64,000 nucleotides of DNA from Acinetobacter gyllenbergii CIP 110306 = MTCC 11365 (GTDB taxonomy: Bacteria > Pseudomonadota > Gammaproteobacteria > Pseudomonadales > Moraxellaceae), in the NCBI RefSeq assembly GCF_000413855.1, contig NZ_ATGG01000015.1, positions 21,118 through 85,117 on the forward strand, written 5' to 3'. This document shows, in pieces, positions 20,245 through 28,644 of the stretch. The first letter of the stretch is position 1; each line of letters begins with the position of its first letter. The position numbers and the translations under genes were made by a program. The notes under the pieces were generated by a model, which was not told where the DNA came from, did no database searches, and was given only the letters and a program-made list of their open reading frames with translations.

Positions 20245-20796
20245 TTAATCAGGCATGACCATTGTTTCGGAAACTTGCAGCGCTTGCTCAAAGATTTCTG
20301 CATAACCTGCGACCAGCTCGGCTTTATCTGTTCCATTAATAATTCGTCGCGCATTGATATAGTCTTTTTTATCTTGATTGATGTAATTTTCGAGCTTTTT
20401 GCCTGTAAACATCCCTTTTTTCATACCGACAATCATGACACGCGCTGCAATATCAGCTTGTAAAGCCAATTTTGGATTTTTCACTAAATCAATTTTTAAG
20501 TAATCCCCCATTCTCTTATAGTTTGCCAACCAAGTCAGTTGCACATAGCCATAGCCAATATAGGGATAATACTGCTTAGATTTTAAATATTTTTCAGAAC
20601 CATATTCAATCACAGGTTGCATGGTTCTGGCTGTTTCATGCCAAGCTGTTGCCAAGATATAAGCAGCTTGAGCAGATGTAATTGTTTGCTCTTCAGCCAG
20701 TACCGAGACGAGGAAGTTGATGCCATCGACTTGGGATTGACTCAACTTGCCAAAGTTGTTGCGTAAAATATCGAAACCATCTTGTATTATTGTCAT
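20245..20796 (-). CDS. Phage endolysin, GH19/chitinase-like
   Basis: 183 residues. LATAWHETARTMQPVIEYG contains the HET and E residues of the GH19-like lysozyme site, and YGYVQLTWLANYKRMGDYL matches the GRGFVQLTG...NY block of phage GH19 enzymes; the usual GRG is GYG here. It would cut peptidoglycan glycan strands once the holin opens the membrane; no signal peptide is present. It follows the holin-like gene with a terminator in between, and faces the HD-GNAT gene. Confidence 0.82.
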   Translation of the reverse strand: MTIIQDGFDILRNNFGKLSQSQVDGINFLVSVLAEEQTITSAQAAYILATAWHETARTMQPVIEYGSEKYLKSKQYYPYIGYGYVQLTWLANYKRMGDYLKIDLVKNPKLALQADIAARVMIVGMKKGMFTGKKLENYINQDKKDYINARRIINGTDKAELVAGYAEIFEQALQVSETMVMPD

Positions 20797-20815
20797 GTCT
20801 TTTTCCTCTTTATAA

Positions 20816-20837
20816 TAAAAAACCGCCCGAAGGCGGC
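20816..20837 (-). terminator. Terminator between holin-like and endolysin genes
   Basis: Read on the minus strand, CCGCC and GGCGG pair around a TTCG tetraloop and are followed by T6: a compact, strong terminator placed before the endolysin gene. Confidence 0.8.
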
Positions 20838-20856
20838 ATTGGATTGAATCTATTAT

Positions 20857-21252
20857 TTAAAATTTGTCTTTAAAGTCTTTCACCTCTTTTGCAACATCCA
20901 AGATGGTTGAATCTTCTCGTGCATTAATATAATTAAAGGTCCAACGAATAATCGCCCATACCTGCAAACCACAAAGGAAGTACAGACCTCCCAAGGCAAA
21001 TGCCCCATATGGGTTTTGACTCCATTCTTGCAAGCCAAAATGCTGAATCACAAAAGCACCTCCAGCAATGCTGCCGACTGCAGTTGATATGAGTGAAACC
21101 ACCCATTCACGCCTAGTTTTGGGAAGCCGTGTCATAATTACGACCATCCAAGCTAAAAACATAAAGCTCAGTGCCATAACGATAATAAAAAATACGCCAT
21201 AGGATTTAATCACGGCTGCAATCCCTGCACCCGCTGAAACAACCTCTGTCAT
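20857..21252 (-). CDS. Holin-like small membrane protein
   Basis: 131 residues when started at the ATG ending at 21252, which has GGAGG five bases upstream; an earlier in-frame ATG overlaps that ribosome site. Three membrane segments are visible: YGVFFIIVMALSFMFLAWMV, a middle one (VSLISTAVGSIAGGAFVI) and FALGGLYFLCGLQVWAII, with a charged C-terminal tail (REDSTILDVAKEVKDFKDKF). Size, topology and position directly upstream of the endolysin support holin, but I see no family-specific motif. Confidence 0.65.
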   Translation of the reverse strand: MTEVVSAGAGIAAVIKSYGVFFIIVMALSFMFLAWMVVIMTRLPKTRREWVVSLISTAVGSIAGGAFVIQHFGLQEWSQNPYGAFALGGLYFLCGLQVWAIIRWTFNYINAREDSTILDVAKEVKDFKDKF

Positions 21253-21271
21253 TTTGTCCTCCATAATTAAA

Positions 21272-21304
21272 AAAGGCCTCAACTTGTTTAAAATTAAGAC
21301 CTCG
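21272..21304 (-). terminator. Terminator upstream of holin-like gene
   Basis: On the minus strand GAGGTC pairs with GGCCTC (one G-T pair) around a 17-base loop and is followed by T6. Confidence 0.55.
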
Positions 21305-21369
21305 CTTGTGTAGATTTGTTTTTCATTTTTCCACCATAATCCCCCCCTTGGTTCTGTAAAAAATTGAAT

Positions 21370-22122
21370 TTATAAGGATTGTGGAAAATGCAGCATCCAA
21401 CTTTGCTGATCATGAAATTGAACAAAGTCTCCAACCTTGACTTCTGAACCCAAGATTTCACCATGACTGGTTAAGTGATAATAGATGCCATCTTCAAGTT
21501 CAGCGGGCATTTTATAGTTCAAGCTCGCATAAGCTTCGCGTAAATCAAAATCAAGCTGGGTTAAACCCTCTTGCGCAACGATTTGATAATACTGTGGCAA
21601 TTTCAATGCATTATTTGAATGCCATGCACCAACAAATTCATAATCAATATAAACATTCATCGATTGAGAACTGGTAATTTCAAAGGTCACTATGGGGTTT
21701 TCGGATGGGTTATCTTGGATATAAGTGACATTGTTTAAGCTATTAAAATCACCCAACACCACTACGAATTTACCTGCATCAAAATAACTATTAATAACAA
21801 AGCCTTGCTCAATATTGTTCACGGTTACGTTACTTTTAGGCTCATGATCCACACCCAAAATCACAATTGATCGGTTAATCGTGCTTGCATGAGTAAATGA
21901 AAATCGACCTTTTTGTGCTTGGAAATAGGCTGAAATAGCGAAAGATCCATCGACTACCTCTGTTATTTTTATTGAACCGAGTAGATCATTTCCATGGATA
22001 TACGTCATACCAGATCGATCTGCTGTGGTACGCATGACCGCAGGTACAATATCTGCATAAGAAAGAATGTCTAAGTGTTTAATTGAAAAAGAACCCAACA
22101 TCATATTATTGATACAATTCAT
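21370..22122 (-). CDS. Prophage-type hypothetical protein
   Basis: 250 residues from the ATG ending at 22122, which has AAGG eight bases upstream; a GTG three codons earlier overlaps that site. It is beta-rich with no signal peptide or membrane segment. The C-terminal section (EDGIYYHLTSHGEILGSEVK, then VGDFVQFHDQQSWM) recalls the repeat-like modules found in Acinetobacter prophage tail or fibre proteins. Its place between the late regulator and the holin suggests either a fibre remnant or a cargo released by lysis. Function unknown. Confidence 0.6.
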   Translation of the reverse strand: MNCINNMMLGSFSIKHLDILSYADIVPAVMRTTADRSGMTYIHGNDLLGSIKITEVVDGSFAISAYFQAQKGRFSFTHASTINRSIVILGVDHEPKSNVTVNNIEQGFVINSYFDAGKFVVVLGDFNSLNNVTYIQDNPSENPIVTFEITSSQSMNVYIDYEFVGAWHSNNALKLPQYYQIVAQEGLTQLDFDLREAYASLNYKMPAELEDGIYYHLTSHGEILGSEVKVGDFVQFHDQQSWMLHFPQSL

Positions 22123-22203
22123 TTTAATCACCTTGAGTTATTGAGTGGCTTTTAAAGCACCCAGCTATAAAATTAAATGGACGATTGCTTTTCTTCAGAT
22201 ATA

Positions 22204-22276
22204 AAAAAACTCGGCTCCTGACGGATACCGAGTTTTTAGGCAATAAAAAAGCCCACTAGATGTGAGCTTTTCAATT
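22204..22276 (-). terminator. Two tandem terminator hairpins ahead of the lysis genes
   Basis: The first (22204-22238) pairs ACTCGG with CCGAGT and has T7 on the minus side. The second (22245-22276) pairs AAGCNCAC with GTGNGCTT imperfectly. They stand between the possible late regulator and the rest of the operon, the position of a t'R-like terminator in lambdoid phages. Confidence 0.65.
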
Positions 22277-22345
22277 TGGTCGAAGTCAAATGTAATACGA
22301 CCAGTATATAAAAACTATAGCCTAGTTTCCGAAATAATGGAATCC

Positions 22346-22897
22346 CTAAGCCTGCATATTTTTGTAAGTATTTTTCCGGTATTGTTCAATTGTGGTTTCA
22401 GCCTCATAGATAGCTATTTCAATCGTCTGAATCATTAAGCTTTCATAACCCTTCCATGTCTTTCTATAACTCTCGACATTCATCTGTAGTCGATGAATAC
22501 CTGCATAAGCAAGACGCCCTTTTGCTGTATAGTTTTCCTCCAACTCAGGATCTAGCACAAAATCCAATACCATCCGCGCCACTAACCAAGCCAAGTGATA
22601 CATCGCAATACGTTCTGGCTCACGTTTTTTATCTCGCTCGGCTTGTTCTATAAAAAGGTCTGCCAAATACTGGCGAACATAGTCATAATCGCTCTTGCTT
22701 TTATGCTCAAATACAATGAGCGCTGTCACCGACTTTGCCAATTGTGTATTCATAGATGCGATTGCACCTAAACGATCTTCATAATTTAAAGGACGATCGC
22801 CTGTCCCACGAATAAATGGCTCTAAACCCGCTGAGCGTAGTGTTAAACCCTGCGTCAACCATTCAAATTTTTCAAACTTTGCAATACTTGCATTCAT
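22346..22897 (-). CDS. Prophage protein of unknown function, possible late (antitermination) regulator
   Basis: 183 residues, helical and highly charged (IVFEHKSKSDYDYVRQYLAD, then FIEQAERDKKREPERIAMYH), no signal peptide. AGGTGACGAT precedes the ATG. It lies after the Cro-like gene and before tandem terminators that block the lysis genes, which is the lambda Q position. The sequence does not match the Q motifs I know, though the pattern resembles ArpU/Q-type small regulators. The assignment rests on position only. Confidence 0.5.
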   Translation of the reverse strand: MNASIAKFEKFEWLTQGLTLRSAGLEPFIRGTGDRPLNYEDRLGAIASMNTQLAKSVTALIVFEHKSKSDYDYVRQYLADLFIEQAERDKKREPERIAMYHLAWLVARMVLDFVLDPELEENYTAKGRLAYAGIHRLQMNVESYRKTWKGYESLMIQTIEIAIYEAETTIEQYRKNTYKNMQA

Positions 22898-23030
22898 ATC
22901 GTCACCTAAACCAATGTCATTTCATTTTGGGCTTGATTCATGTTTTATAAAATGTAAATTGAATAAACCAAGTCTTGTGTTATTTCTCAGTACTCATCGT
23001 GCACTTACTTTAAGTTCAAGTTTGATGTGC

Positions 23031-23438
23031 TTAGTGATATTTTTCCCTGACTTCTACAAGCTTCATTGCCTGATAAATTTCTTCAAATCGTGTTTTAGTA
23101 CAAGGTCTGGTTGCACTTTTAATTTGAGAAATATAACTATGTGCACAACCTAAAACGTTCACCAAGGCTTTCGCTCGCCCCTTTTGCTCATCCAACCAAG
23201 CACTGAACATCTGGATTTGATCTTCTGTGGCCTGCTTCGCAACTCTTTCGAGCCGCTTTAATTCTTTTTGTGTTTTTTCTTGAGATACAAACGTTGCAAC
23301 ATGGCTTGGTCTTGCTTTCAATCTTTGTTCATAGTTATTTTGAATCGTTGTGATTGCATTACCTTGAGCCAACCATGCTTCAATTTCTGCATTTAAATTC
23401 TGCTTAATATGCATGTTTGGATTGATGAGTTTGTTCAT
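23031..23438 (-). CDS. Cro-like DNA-binding protein
   Basis: 135 residues. The C-terminal half carries a Cro/YdaS-type helix-turn-helix: KGRAKALVNVLGCAHSYISQ followed by IKSATRPCTKTRFEEIYQAM. The N-terminal half is a charged helix (VSQEKTQKELKRLERVAKQA). AGAGGTG lies five bases before the ATG. It is divergent from the CI-like gene across a 136-base region holding three operator-like sites, the standard phage switch layout. The extra N-terminal segment is longer than in a typical Cro. Confidence 0.75.
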   Translation of the reverse strand: MNKLINPNMHIKQNLNAEIEAWLAQGNAITTIQNNYEQRLKARPSHVATFVSQEKTQKELKRLERVAKQATEDQIQMFSAWLDEQKGRAKALVNVLGCAHSYISQIKSATRPCTKTRFEEIYQAMKLVEVREKYH

Positions 23439-23481
23439 ACCGCACCTCTAGCATTTATAACTTCATGGATAGGTCAATTAT

Positions 23482-23542
23482 ATTAGTAAACTAATATTAA
23501 TTCAATAAGAATACTAATTTGACTTCACATTAGCTTGCTAAT
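23482..23542. promoter_or_regulatory. Three operator-like sites of the CI/Cro switch
   Basis: Site 1 at 23482-23495 is ATTAGTAAACTAAT, site 3 at 23529-23542 is ATTAGCTTGCTAAT, both palindromes around a 2-base centre. Site 2 at 23505-23518 has one good half (ACTAAT in AAGAATACTAAT). Centre spacing is about 23-24 bases, so all lie on one face of the helix. The layout is like lambda OR1-OR3. Confidence 0.75.
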
Positions 23543-23574
23543 ATTCTTAATTTATTGATTTAAGGTGCATTAAA

Positions 23575-24252
23575 ATGCTTAAAGATCGGCTCAAAGAAGC
23601 AAGAAAAAAAGCCAAGAAGTCTCAAAAAGATGTGGTTGCTGCTGTAGGCATTACCCAATCAGCCCTCAGCCAGCTTGAGACCGGACTGGTCAGTTCCTCA
23701 TCTCATTTACCCTCGATTGCTAATTTTTTGGGTGTAGATGCCTATTGGCTACAAACAGGTCTTGGTACGGCCATGCCGAAAGAATCTAGCCAAGATGATA
23801 TTTCCAACATCACCGCCGTAAAGGCCAATATGGCGCCTGTACTCTCTTGGGTACAAGCGGGTGTATTTACCAATGTTGAATCGGTTGATATCACACAAAT
23901 TGAGGAATGGCTGCCTCTACCTGATGATTGTGATGACTGCTTTTATTTAAAAGTGCAAGGTCTGAGTAATTATCCTGTCTTTCATGAGGGTGATTACATT
24001 TTAGTTGACCCTACTGTGCAATATAGCGATATGCAATCGGGTGACATGATTGTGGTGAGAAAGCATGAAGATGCGACATTTAAGCGTCTAGTGATCGAAA
24101 CCGATAATTCAAGATATCTACAAGCATTGAATCCAGAATTCAAGCCCAATATTATTCCTCTAGATGAAGAATGTATTTTTGTTGGTGAAGTGGTCGACTC
24201 CATTCGCTATATTTACCAATCCAAACGTAGATCCAAAATAAAACATAGCTAA
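23575..24252 (+). CDS. CI-like phage repressor with S24 self-cleavage domain
   Basis: 225 residues. Helix-turn-helix at 1-60 (LKEARKKAKKSQKDVVAAVG, then ITQSALSQLETGL). The S24/LexA half shows the likely cleavage Ala-Gly in WVQAGVFTN, the catalytic Ser in GLSNYPVFHEGDYILVDP (SN instead of the common SM) and the catalytic Lys in ATFKRLVIE. RecA filaments would trigger cleavage on DNA damage and free the Cro-side operon. AAGGTG lies 7 bases before the ATG. Confidence 0.88.
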   Translation: MLKDRLKEARKKAKKSQKDVVAAVGITQSALSQLETGLVSSSSHLPSIANFLGVDAYWLQTGLGTAMPKESSQDDISNITAVKANMAPVLSWVQAGVFTNVESVDITQIEEWLPLPDDCDDCFYLKVQGLSNYPVFHEGDYILVDPTVQYSDMQSGDMIVVRKHEDATFKRLVIETDNSRYLQALNPEFKPNIIPLDEECIFVGEVVDSIRYIYQSKRRSKIKHS

Positions 24253-24270
24253 TTTTTTATCGAATGACTT

Positions 24271-24306
24271 ATTAGTATTCTTATTTTATATCAATATTAG
24301 TATTTT
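24271..24306. promoter_or_regulatory. Operator half-sites downstream of the repressor gene
   Basis: ATTAGTATTCTT at 24271-24282 is the exact reverse complement of 12 bases at 23507-23518 in operator 2. A second half-site, ATATTAGTATT, follows at 24294-24304. They may be distal sites for repressor looping. Confidence 0.4.
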
Positions 24307-24330
24307 AATAAATCTGACCATCATAACCAT

Positions 24331-24362
24331 AAAAAAGCCTAGATGATGATCTAGGCTTTTTT
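24331..24362. terminator. Bidirectional terminator between repressor gene and yceI
   Basis: AAAAAAGCCTAGAT and ATCTAGGCTTTTTT pair perfectly around GATG. Confidence 0.92.
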
Positions 24363-24375
24363 ATGCAATATGATA

Positions 24376-24954
24376 TTACTTCGCAGCAGTTGCTTCAGTT
24401 GTAATATTTACAGTGATCTTGTCACCAACATTTGGAACGTAGTTGCCGATACCAAATGCAGAACGGTTAAAGCTTGTTGTAGCATTAAAACCAATTGCAG
24501 GTACTTTCGCCATTGGATGCTCACCTTGTTTATTCAGTACAGCATCTAATACCACAGGTTTTGTTACCCCTTTCACGGTTAAATCACCTGTAATTTTGAA
24601 GTGTTTCTTATCTTTGGTTTCTACTTTAGTACTTTTGAAAGTAATGTTCGGGTACTTCGCAGCATTAAACCAAGCTTCTTCTTGGAACTCTTTATCCAAA
24701 GCAGCAACATTAGTATTTACACTGCTTAAAGGAATCGTTACTTCCACAGATGAATTTGCAGGTTTTGCAGTATCAACTTTAATTGTCCCTTGAATATCAG
24801 TGAAATTTGCACTTGGTGTAGAGAAACCAAAGTGATTCCAGCTGAATACAGTTGCTGTGTGGGTTGGGTCAATTTTATAGTCGACTGGCGCAGCCAAAGT
24901 TACCGAACTAGCTAAAGCGACTGCTAAACCGAGGCTTAATGTTTTAAATTGCAT
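24376..24954 (-). CDS. YceI-family periplasmic lipid-binding protein
   Basis: 192 residues with a signal peptide ending ASSVTLAAP. The YceI lipocalin-like fold is shown by DYKIDPTHTATVFSWNHFGF, NITFKSTKVETKDKKHFKIT, GDLTVKGVTKPVVLDAVLN and FNRSAFGIGNYVPNVGDKI. Members bind isoprenoid or fatty acid-like ligands in the periplasm and are often induced by base or stress. It is divergent from osmC and closed by a strong terminator shared with the phage repressor gene. Confidence 0.9.
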   Translation of the reverse strand: MQFKTLSLGLAVALASSVTLAAPVDYKIDPTHTATVFSWNHFGFSTPSANFTDIQGTIKVDTAKPANSSVEVTIPLSSVNTNVAALDKEFQEEAWFNAAKYPNITFKSTKVETKDKKHFKITGDLTVKGVTKPVVLDAVLNKQGEHPMAKVPAIGFNATTSFNRSAFGIGNYVPNVGDKITVNITTEATAAK

Positions 24955-25181
24955 TTTTCGTATCCTTGTTTGATATAGTGATTAGTGTATAGATCAAGTA
25001 TTTTTATTCACTAGTCTTTATAAAACGATATGTTTCACCAGTGCAACAATAAAAGCGTTACAGCGCTTATCAAAAATCAATATCATAAGACTATTCGATA
25101 CTGGACAATTGATCGACAAGCTCACATGATCAATGGGTATATTTTGATTTAGATACTTCACGATAAACAACAAGGTAAAAC

Positions 25182-25592
25182 ATGACACATACAGCACAAG
25201 CACTCAGTACATCCACACCTTATCGCGTTAGCTTGACAGACCCTGCTGGTCATACTTGGTATGCAGATGAACCTACAGATAAAGGTGGTCAAGATACAGC
25301 ACCTAACCCAGTTCAGCTTTTACTGTCGGCTTTAGGTGCCTGTACGACCATCACTCTAGAAATGTATGCCAATCATAAAGGGATTAAACTTGAGCATGTG
25401 CAGGTCGATTTAGCCTTAAATCCCAATGGTGAGCCTGAATTAGGTCAAAATAATATTGAACGTAAAATTATCTTAAAAGGTGAATTTACCGAGGATCAGC
25501 ATAAGCGTTTATTAAAAGTCGCGGAAAGCTGCCCGATTCATAAGTTATTAACATCAAATATTTCGATTCAGAGTGAATTAAGTGTCGGATAA
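25182..25592 (+). CDS. OsmC/YhfA-family peroxiredoxin-like protein
   Basis: 136 residues. OsmC marks: [38 protein letters not shown] with the first catalytic Cys, and [12 protein letters not shown] with the second. The two cysteines reduce organic hydroperoxides. It is divergent from yceI; the pair may share a promoter region of about 230 bases. Confidence 0.88.
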   Translation: MTHTAQALSTSTPYRVSLTDPAGHTWYADEPTDKGGQDTAPNPVQLLLSALGACTTITLEMYANHKGIKLEHVQVDLALNPNGEPELGQNNIERKIILKGEFTEDQHKRLLKVAESCPIHKLLTSNISIQSELSVG

Positions 25593-25605
25593 GTGGCCCC
25601 TTACA

Positions 25606-26094
25606 CTAAATTTCAATCACATTCGTATACCATTCCAATGAGCCACTCATCGAAATATCTATTGCTAGGTCGACAATATTTGTGAGCTCATTTGGAATAA
25701 ATGAATATAGGTTTTCCCCATCGAAATGAATCCAAAACTCAGGAGGTGGAGTGTCACAACCATCTATTTCTTTTTCACCCAAACCGTCAAACATTGATGA
25801 GTGCACATCAAATACTAATATTTTTCCCTTTAACTTCGCCCAACTTGGCATGCCATGACATTTAACTCGAGCTTGAATAGCCTCTTCAAAATAGGCTTGC
25901 ATACGATAATTATAATTGCCACCAAAGGCTGGGTCGCCATTTTCATTTTTGAAACTTTCCTGTAATGCGCGAAATAAAAAATTATATTGTGCGCACTGCC
26001 AAAACATTTCTTTTTTATTCAAATTTTCCAAATACCAATATTTAATATCATCTAATATTTCATCAAAAGCATGAAGTTCGAATTCTTTTTTCAT
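25606..26094 (-). CDS. Hypothetical protein, possible orphan immunity protein
   Basis: 162 residues from the ATG ending at 26094 (AAGG seven bases upstream); a GTG one codon earlier is an alternative. It is soluble, acidic and aromatic-rich (DDIKYWYLENLNKKEMFWQC, PPPEFWIHFDGENLYSFIPN). I do not recognise the family; composition and length resemble cytoplasmic immunity proteins of polymorphic toxins. A 33-codon frame on the same strand 17 bases upstream may be a toxin tail remnant. Function is unproven. Confidence 0.55.
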   Translation of the reverse strand: MKKEFELHAFDEILDDIKYWYLENLNKKEMFWQCAQYNFLFRALQESFKNENGDPAFGGNYNYRMQAYFEEAIQARVKCHGMPSWAKLKGKILVFDVHSSMFDGLGEKEIDGCDTPPPEFWIHFDGENLYSFIPNELTNIVDLAIDISMSGSLEWYTNVIEI

Positions 26095-26111
26095 CACAAC
26101 ACCTTAATCTT

Positions 26112-26213
26112 TTAATTTTCAATAAAGTACCAGTAATCGGCTATATCATTATCTGTTCCATTTTTTGGGTCAATATAATGAATATGTATTTCTCGTTCAT
26201 ATTTATATTCCAT
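26112..26213 (-). CDS. 33-codon frame, possible remnant of a larger gene
   Basis: Open frame MEYKYEREIHIHYIDPKNGT, continuing to a TAA just upstream of the 162-residue gene. No ribosome site precedes the ATG. The IHYIDPKNG string looks like the end of a toxin or effector domain. It could be a short gene or a fragment. Confidence 0.25.
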   Translation of the reverse strand: MEYKYEREIHIHYIDPKNGTDNDIADYWYFIEN

Positions 26214-26223
26214 TTAATCATCA

Positions 26224-26256
26224 TAAAAAAAGCGCCCTGAATCAGGACGCTTTTTT
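26224..26256 (-). terminator. Terminator after tkt
   Basis: AAAAAAGCG(C)CCTGA pairs with TCAGG(A)CGCTTTTTT with one mismatch. Confidence 0.85.
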
Positions 26257-26272
26257 ATACCACTTAATTTGA

Positions 26273-28261
26273 TTAAGCAGTCAATTCTTTAACCGCAGCA
26301 ACAACCGCTTCAGTGGTAATACCGAAGAATTGGAACAAGTCTTTTGCTGGTGCAGATTCGCCGTAAGTGGTCATACCGATCACTTTGCCGTCTAAACCAA
26401 CAAACTTCCACCAGTAATCCACATGAGCCGCTTCTACCGCTACACGCGCACGGATATGCGCTGGTAATACTGCTTCACGGTAAGCAGCATCTTGCTTCAT
26501 AAACTCTTCAGCACATGGCATAGATACAACACGCACACCTTCAAGCTGTACATATGCTTCCATTGCCAATGAAACTTCTGAACCTGTTGCAATGATGATT
26601 GCTTTTAATTCGCCTTTTTCTTCAGCAAGTACATAACCACCTTTTGCAACGTTTTGAATTTGAGCTTCATTACGTGCTTGGAATGGCAAGTTTTGACGAG
26701 AGAAAATTAACGCTGATGGGCCATCTTTACGTTGAAGTGCAGATTTCCAAGAAACAGCAGCTTCAACTGTGTCACATGGACGCCATGTATTTAAGTTTGG
26801 TGTACCACGCAATGATGCAATTTGTTCGATTGGTTGATGCGTAGGACCATCTTCACCCAAACCGATCGAGTCATGCGTATACACATGAATCACACGTTGC
26901 TTCATCAATGCAGACATACGTACCGCATTGCGCGCATATTCCATAAACATCAAGAATGTTGCAACATAAGGAACAAAACCGCCGTGTAAAGCCACACCGT
27001 TTGCAATTGCAGTCATACCGAATTCACGAACGCCGTAATACACGTAGTTACCCGCTGGGTTTTCTTGTACGCCTTGGCAACCTTTCCAAAGTGTTAAGTT
27101 AGAACCCGCCAAGTCAGCAGAACCACCCAATAACTCAGGAAGTAATGGACCAAAGGCCTGTAAGGTATTTTGGCTTGCTTTACGCGTTGCAATGGTTTCT
27201 GCTTTTGCGTTGGTTTCAGCAATAAATGCATCTGCCTGTGCAGCAAATTCAGCAGGTAAATCACCATTGATGCGACGTAATAATTCAGCCGCTTCAGTTG
27301 GATATTTTGCTTGGTATTGCGCGAACAATTCATTCCAAGCTGCTTCAGAGGTTTGACCTTTTGCTTTTGCATCCCAAGCTGCATATACATCTTCTGGGAT
27401 AACAAATGAATCTTCTTTCCAGCCTAATGCTTCACGGGTTAAAACGATTTCGTCTTTACCCAATGGTGCACCGTGGCAATCTTCTTTACCTTGTTTATTT
27501 GGTGAACCTAGACCAATAATCGTTTTACAGATGATGATCGTTGGTTTATTGGTTTCAGCTTTCGCTTCAACAGTTGCTTGGCGAATTGCAGCGGCATCAT
27601 GACCATCTGCACGAAGAACTTGCCAACCATACGCTTTGAAACGCTGTTCAGTATCATCGCTGAACCAACCTTCAACTTCACCATCAATCGAAATACCATT
27701 GTCGTCATAGTACGCAACAAGTTTACCAAGACCCAAAGTACCTGCAAGTGAACATACTTCGTGAGAAATACCTTCCATCAAACAGCCATCACCTAAAAAA
27801 CAGTAAGTGAAGTGGTCAACAACATTCAAACCGTCTTTGTTGAACTGAGCTGCTAAAGTTTTTTCAGCTAAAGCGAAACCAACCGCATTGGCAATACCCT
27901 GACCCAATGGACCTGTTGTAGTTTCGATACCAGGCGCATAACCATATTCAGGGTGGCCCGGTGTTTTAGAGTGTAATTGACGGAATTGTTTTAAATCTTC
28001 AATAGATAAATCATAACCAGTCAAATGCAATAATGCATATTGCAACATTGAACCATGGCCATTCGACAATACGAAACGGTCACGGTTCGCCCATTGTGGG
28101 TTGCTTGGGTTATGATTTAAAAATTCACGCCAAACAACATCAGCGATATCTGCCATCCCCATTGGTGCACCTGGATGCCCTGAGTTTGCTTGTTGCACAG
28201 CATCCATTGCCAAGACACGAATTGCGTTTGCAATACGACGTTCATTTAAAGGGGTTGTCAT
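26273..28261 (-). CDS. tkt: Transketolase
   Basis: 662 residues. Thiamine-diphosphate site [21 protein letters not shown]-terminal [20 protein letters not shown], and the central [20 protein letters not shown]. It moves two-carbon units in the pentose phosphate pathway, which matters in Acinetobacter because classical glycolysis is incomplete. It is monocistronic, divergent from metK across 383 bases. Confidence 0.95.
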   Translation of the reverse strand: MTTPLNERRIANAIRVLAMDAVQQANSGHPGAPMGMADIADVVWREFLNHNPSNPQWANRDRFVLSNGHGSMLQYALLHLTGYDLSIEDLKQFRQLHSKTPGHPEYGYAPGIETTTGPLGQGIANAVGFALAEKTLAAQFNKDGLNVVDHFTYCFLGDGCLMEGISHEVCSLAGTLGLGKLVAYYDDNGISIDGEVEGWFSDDTEQRFKAYGWQVLRADGHDAAAIRQATVEAKAETNKPTIIICKTIIGLGSPNKQGKEDCHGAPLGKDEIVLTREALGWKEDSFVIPEDVYAAWDAKAKGQTSEAAWNELFAQYQAKYPTEAAELLRRINGDLPAEFAAQADAFIAETNAKAETIATRKASQNTLQAFGPLLPELLGGSADLAGSNLTLWKGCQGVQENPAGNYVYYGVREFGMTAIANGVALHGGFVPYVATFLMFMEYARNAVRMSALMKQRVIHVYTHDSIGLGEDGPTHQPIEQIASLRGTPNLNTWRPCDTVEAAVSWKSALQRKDGPSALIFSRQNLPFQARNEAQIQNVAKGGYVLAEEKGELKAIIIATGSEVSLAMEAYVQLEGVRVVSMPCAEEFMKQDAAYREAVLPAHIRARVAVEAAHVDYWWKFVGLDGKVIGMTTYGESAPAKDLFQFFGITTEAVVAAVKELTA

Positions 28262-28644
28262 AAGTCAGAATCCGATTAAATCAAATAAGATGAGAGAAGA
28301 TGAGAAATCATCTTTCAAAAACTGAGACTATTGTCTTAAAAAAACGACAGTGGGTAAAGTGCAATACACGATATTTCTTATTTTTCCCGCATTCATTTGG
28401 CATTATCTGTGTAAATGTTCAAGTGATAAACAGAACACACAACAGAATGATAATAATTAGAACATCAAATTACAGATTTATTCATATCAAAATCACTAAA
28501 TATCACTTTTGCTGATACTCATATCAATAAAAACATCATGAAAATGAAATAAATTCATGCTTTTTAGTCAGCTTGTGCTAGTCCTATCCGCCAAGTCGAT
28601 GTAACATACTCTGTCTTTTTGAAAATACCAATGATAGGACGTTC
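28262..28644. other. Divergent intergenic region tkt/metK
   Basis: 383 bases that must hold both promoters. No credible open frame, riboswitch fold or tRNA was seen. The leader before metK (about 28540-28644) shows no obvious SAM-riboswitch helices, but I cannot fold it here. Confidence 0.4.

Larger units (their letters stand above)
20208..24362. mobile_element. Phage-derived immunity and lysis cassette without structural genes
   Basis: Six genes in lambda-like order: plus-strand CI-like repressor, then on the minus strand Cro-like, possible late regulator, an unknown protein, holin-like and endolysin. It is flanked by ordinary chromosomal genes (yjhX/HD-GNAT and yceI). No integrase, replication, capsid or tail gene is present, and no flanking repeat was seen. 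It is either a decayed prophage or a retained lysis device. Confidence 0.7.
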
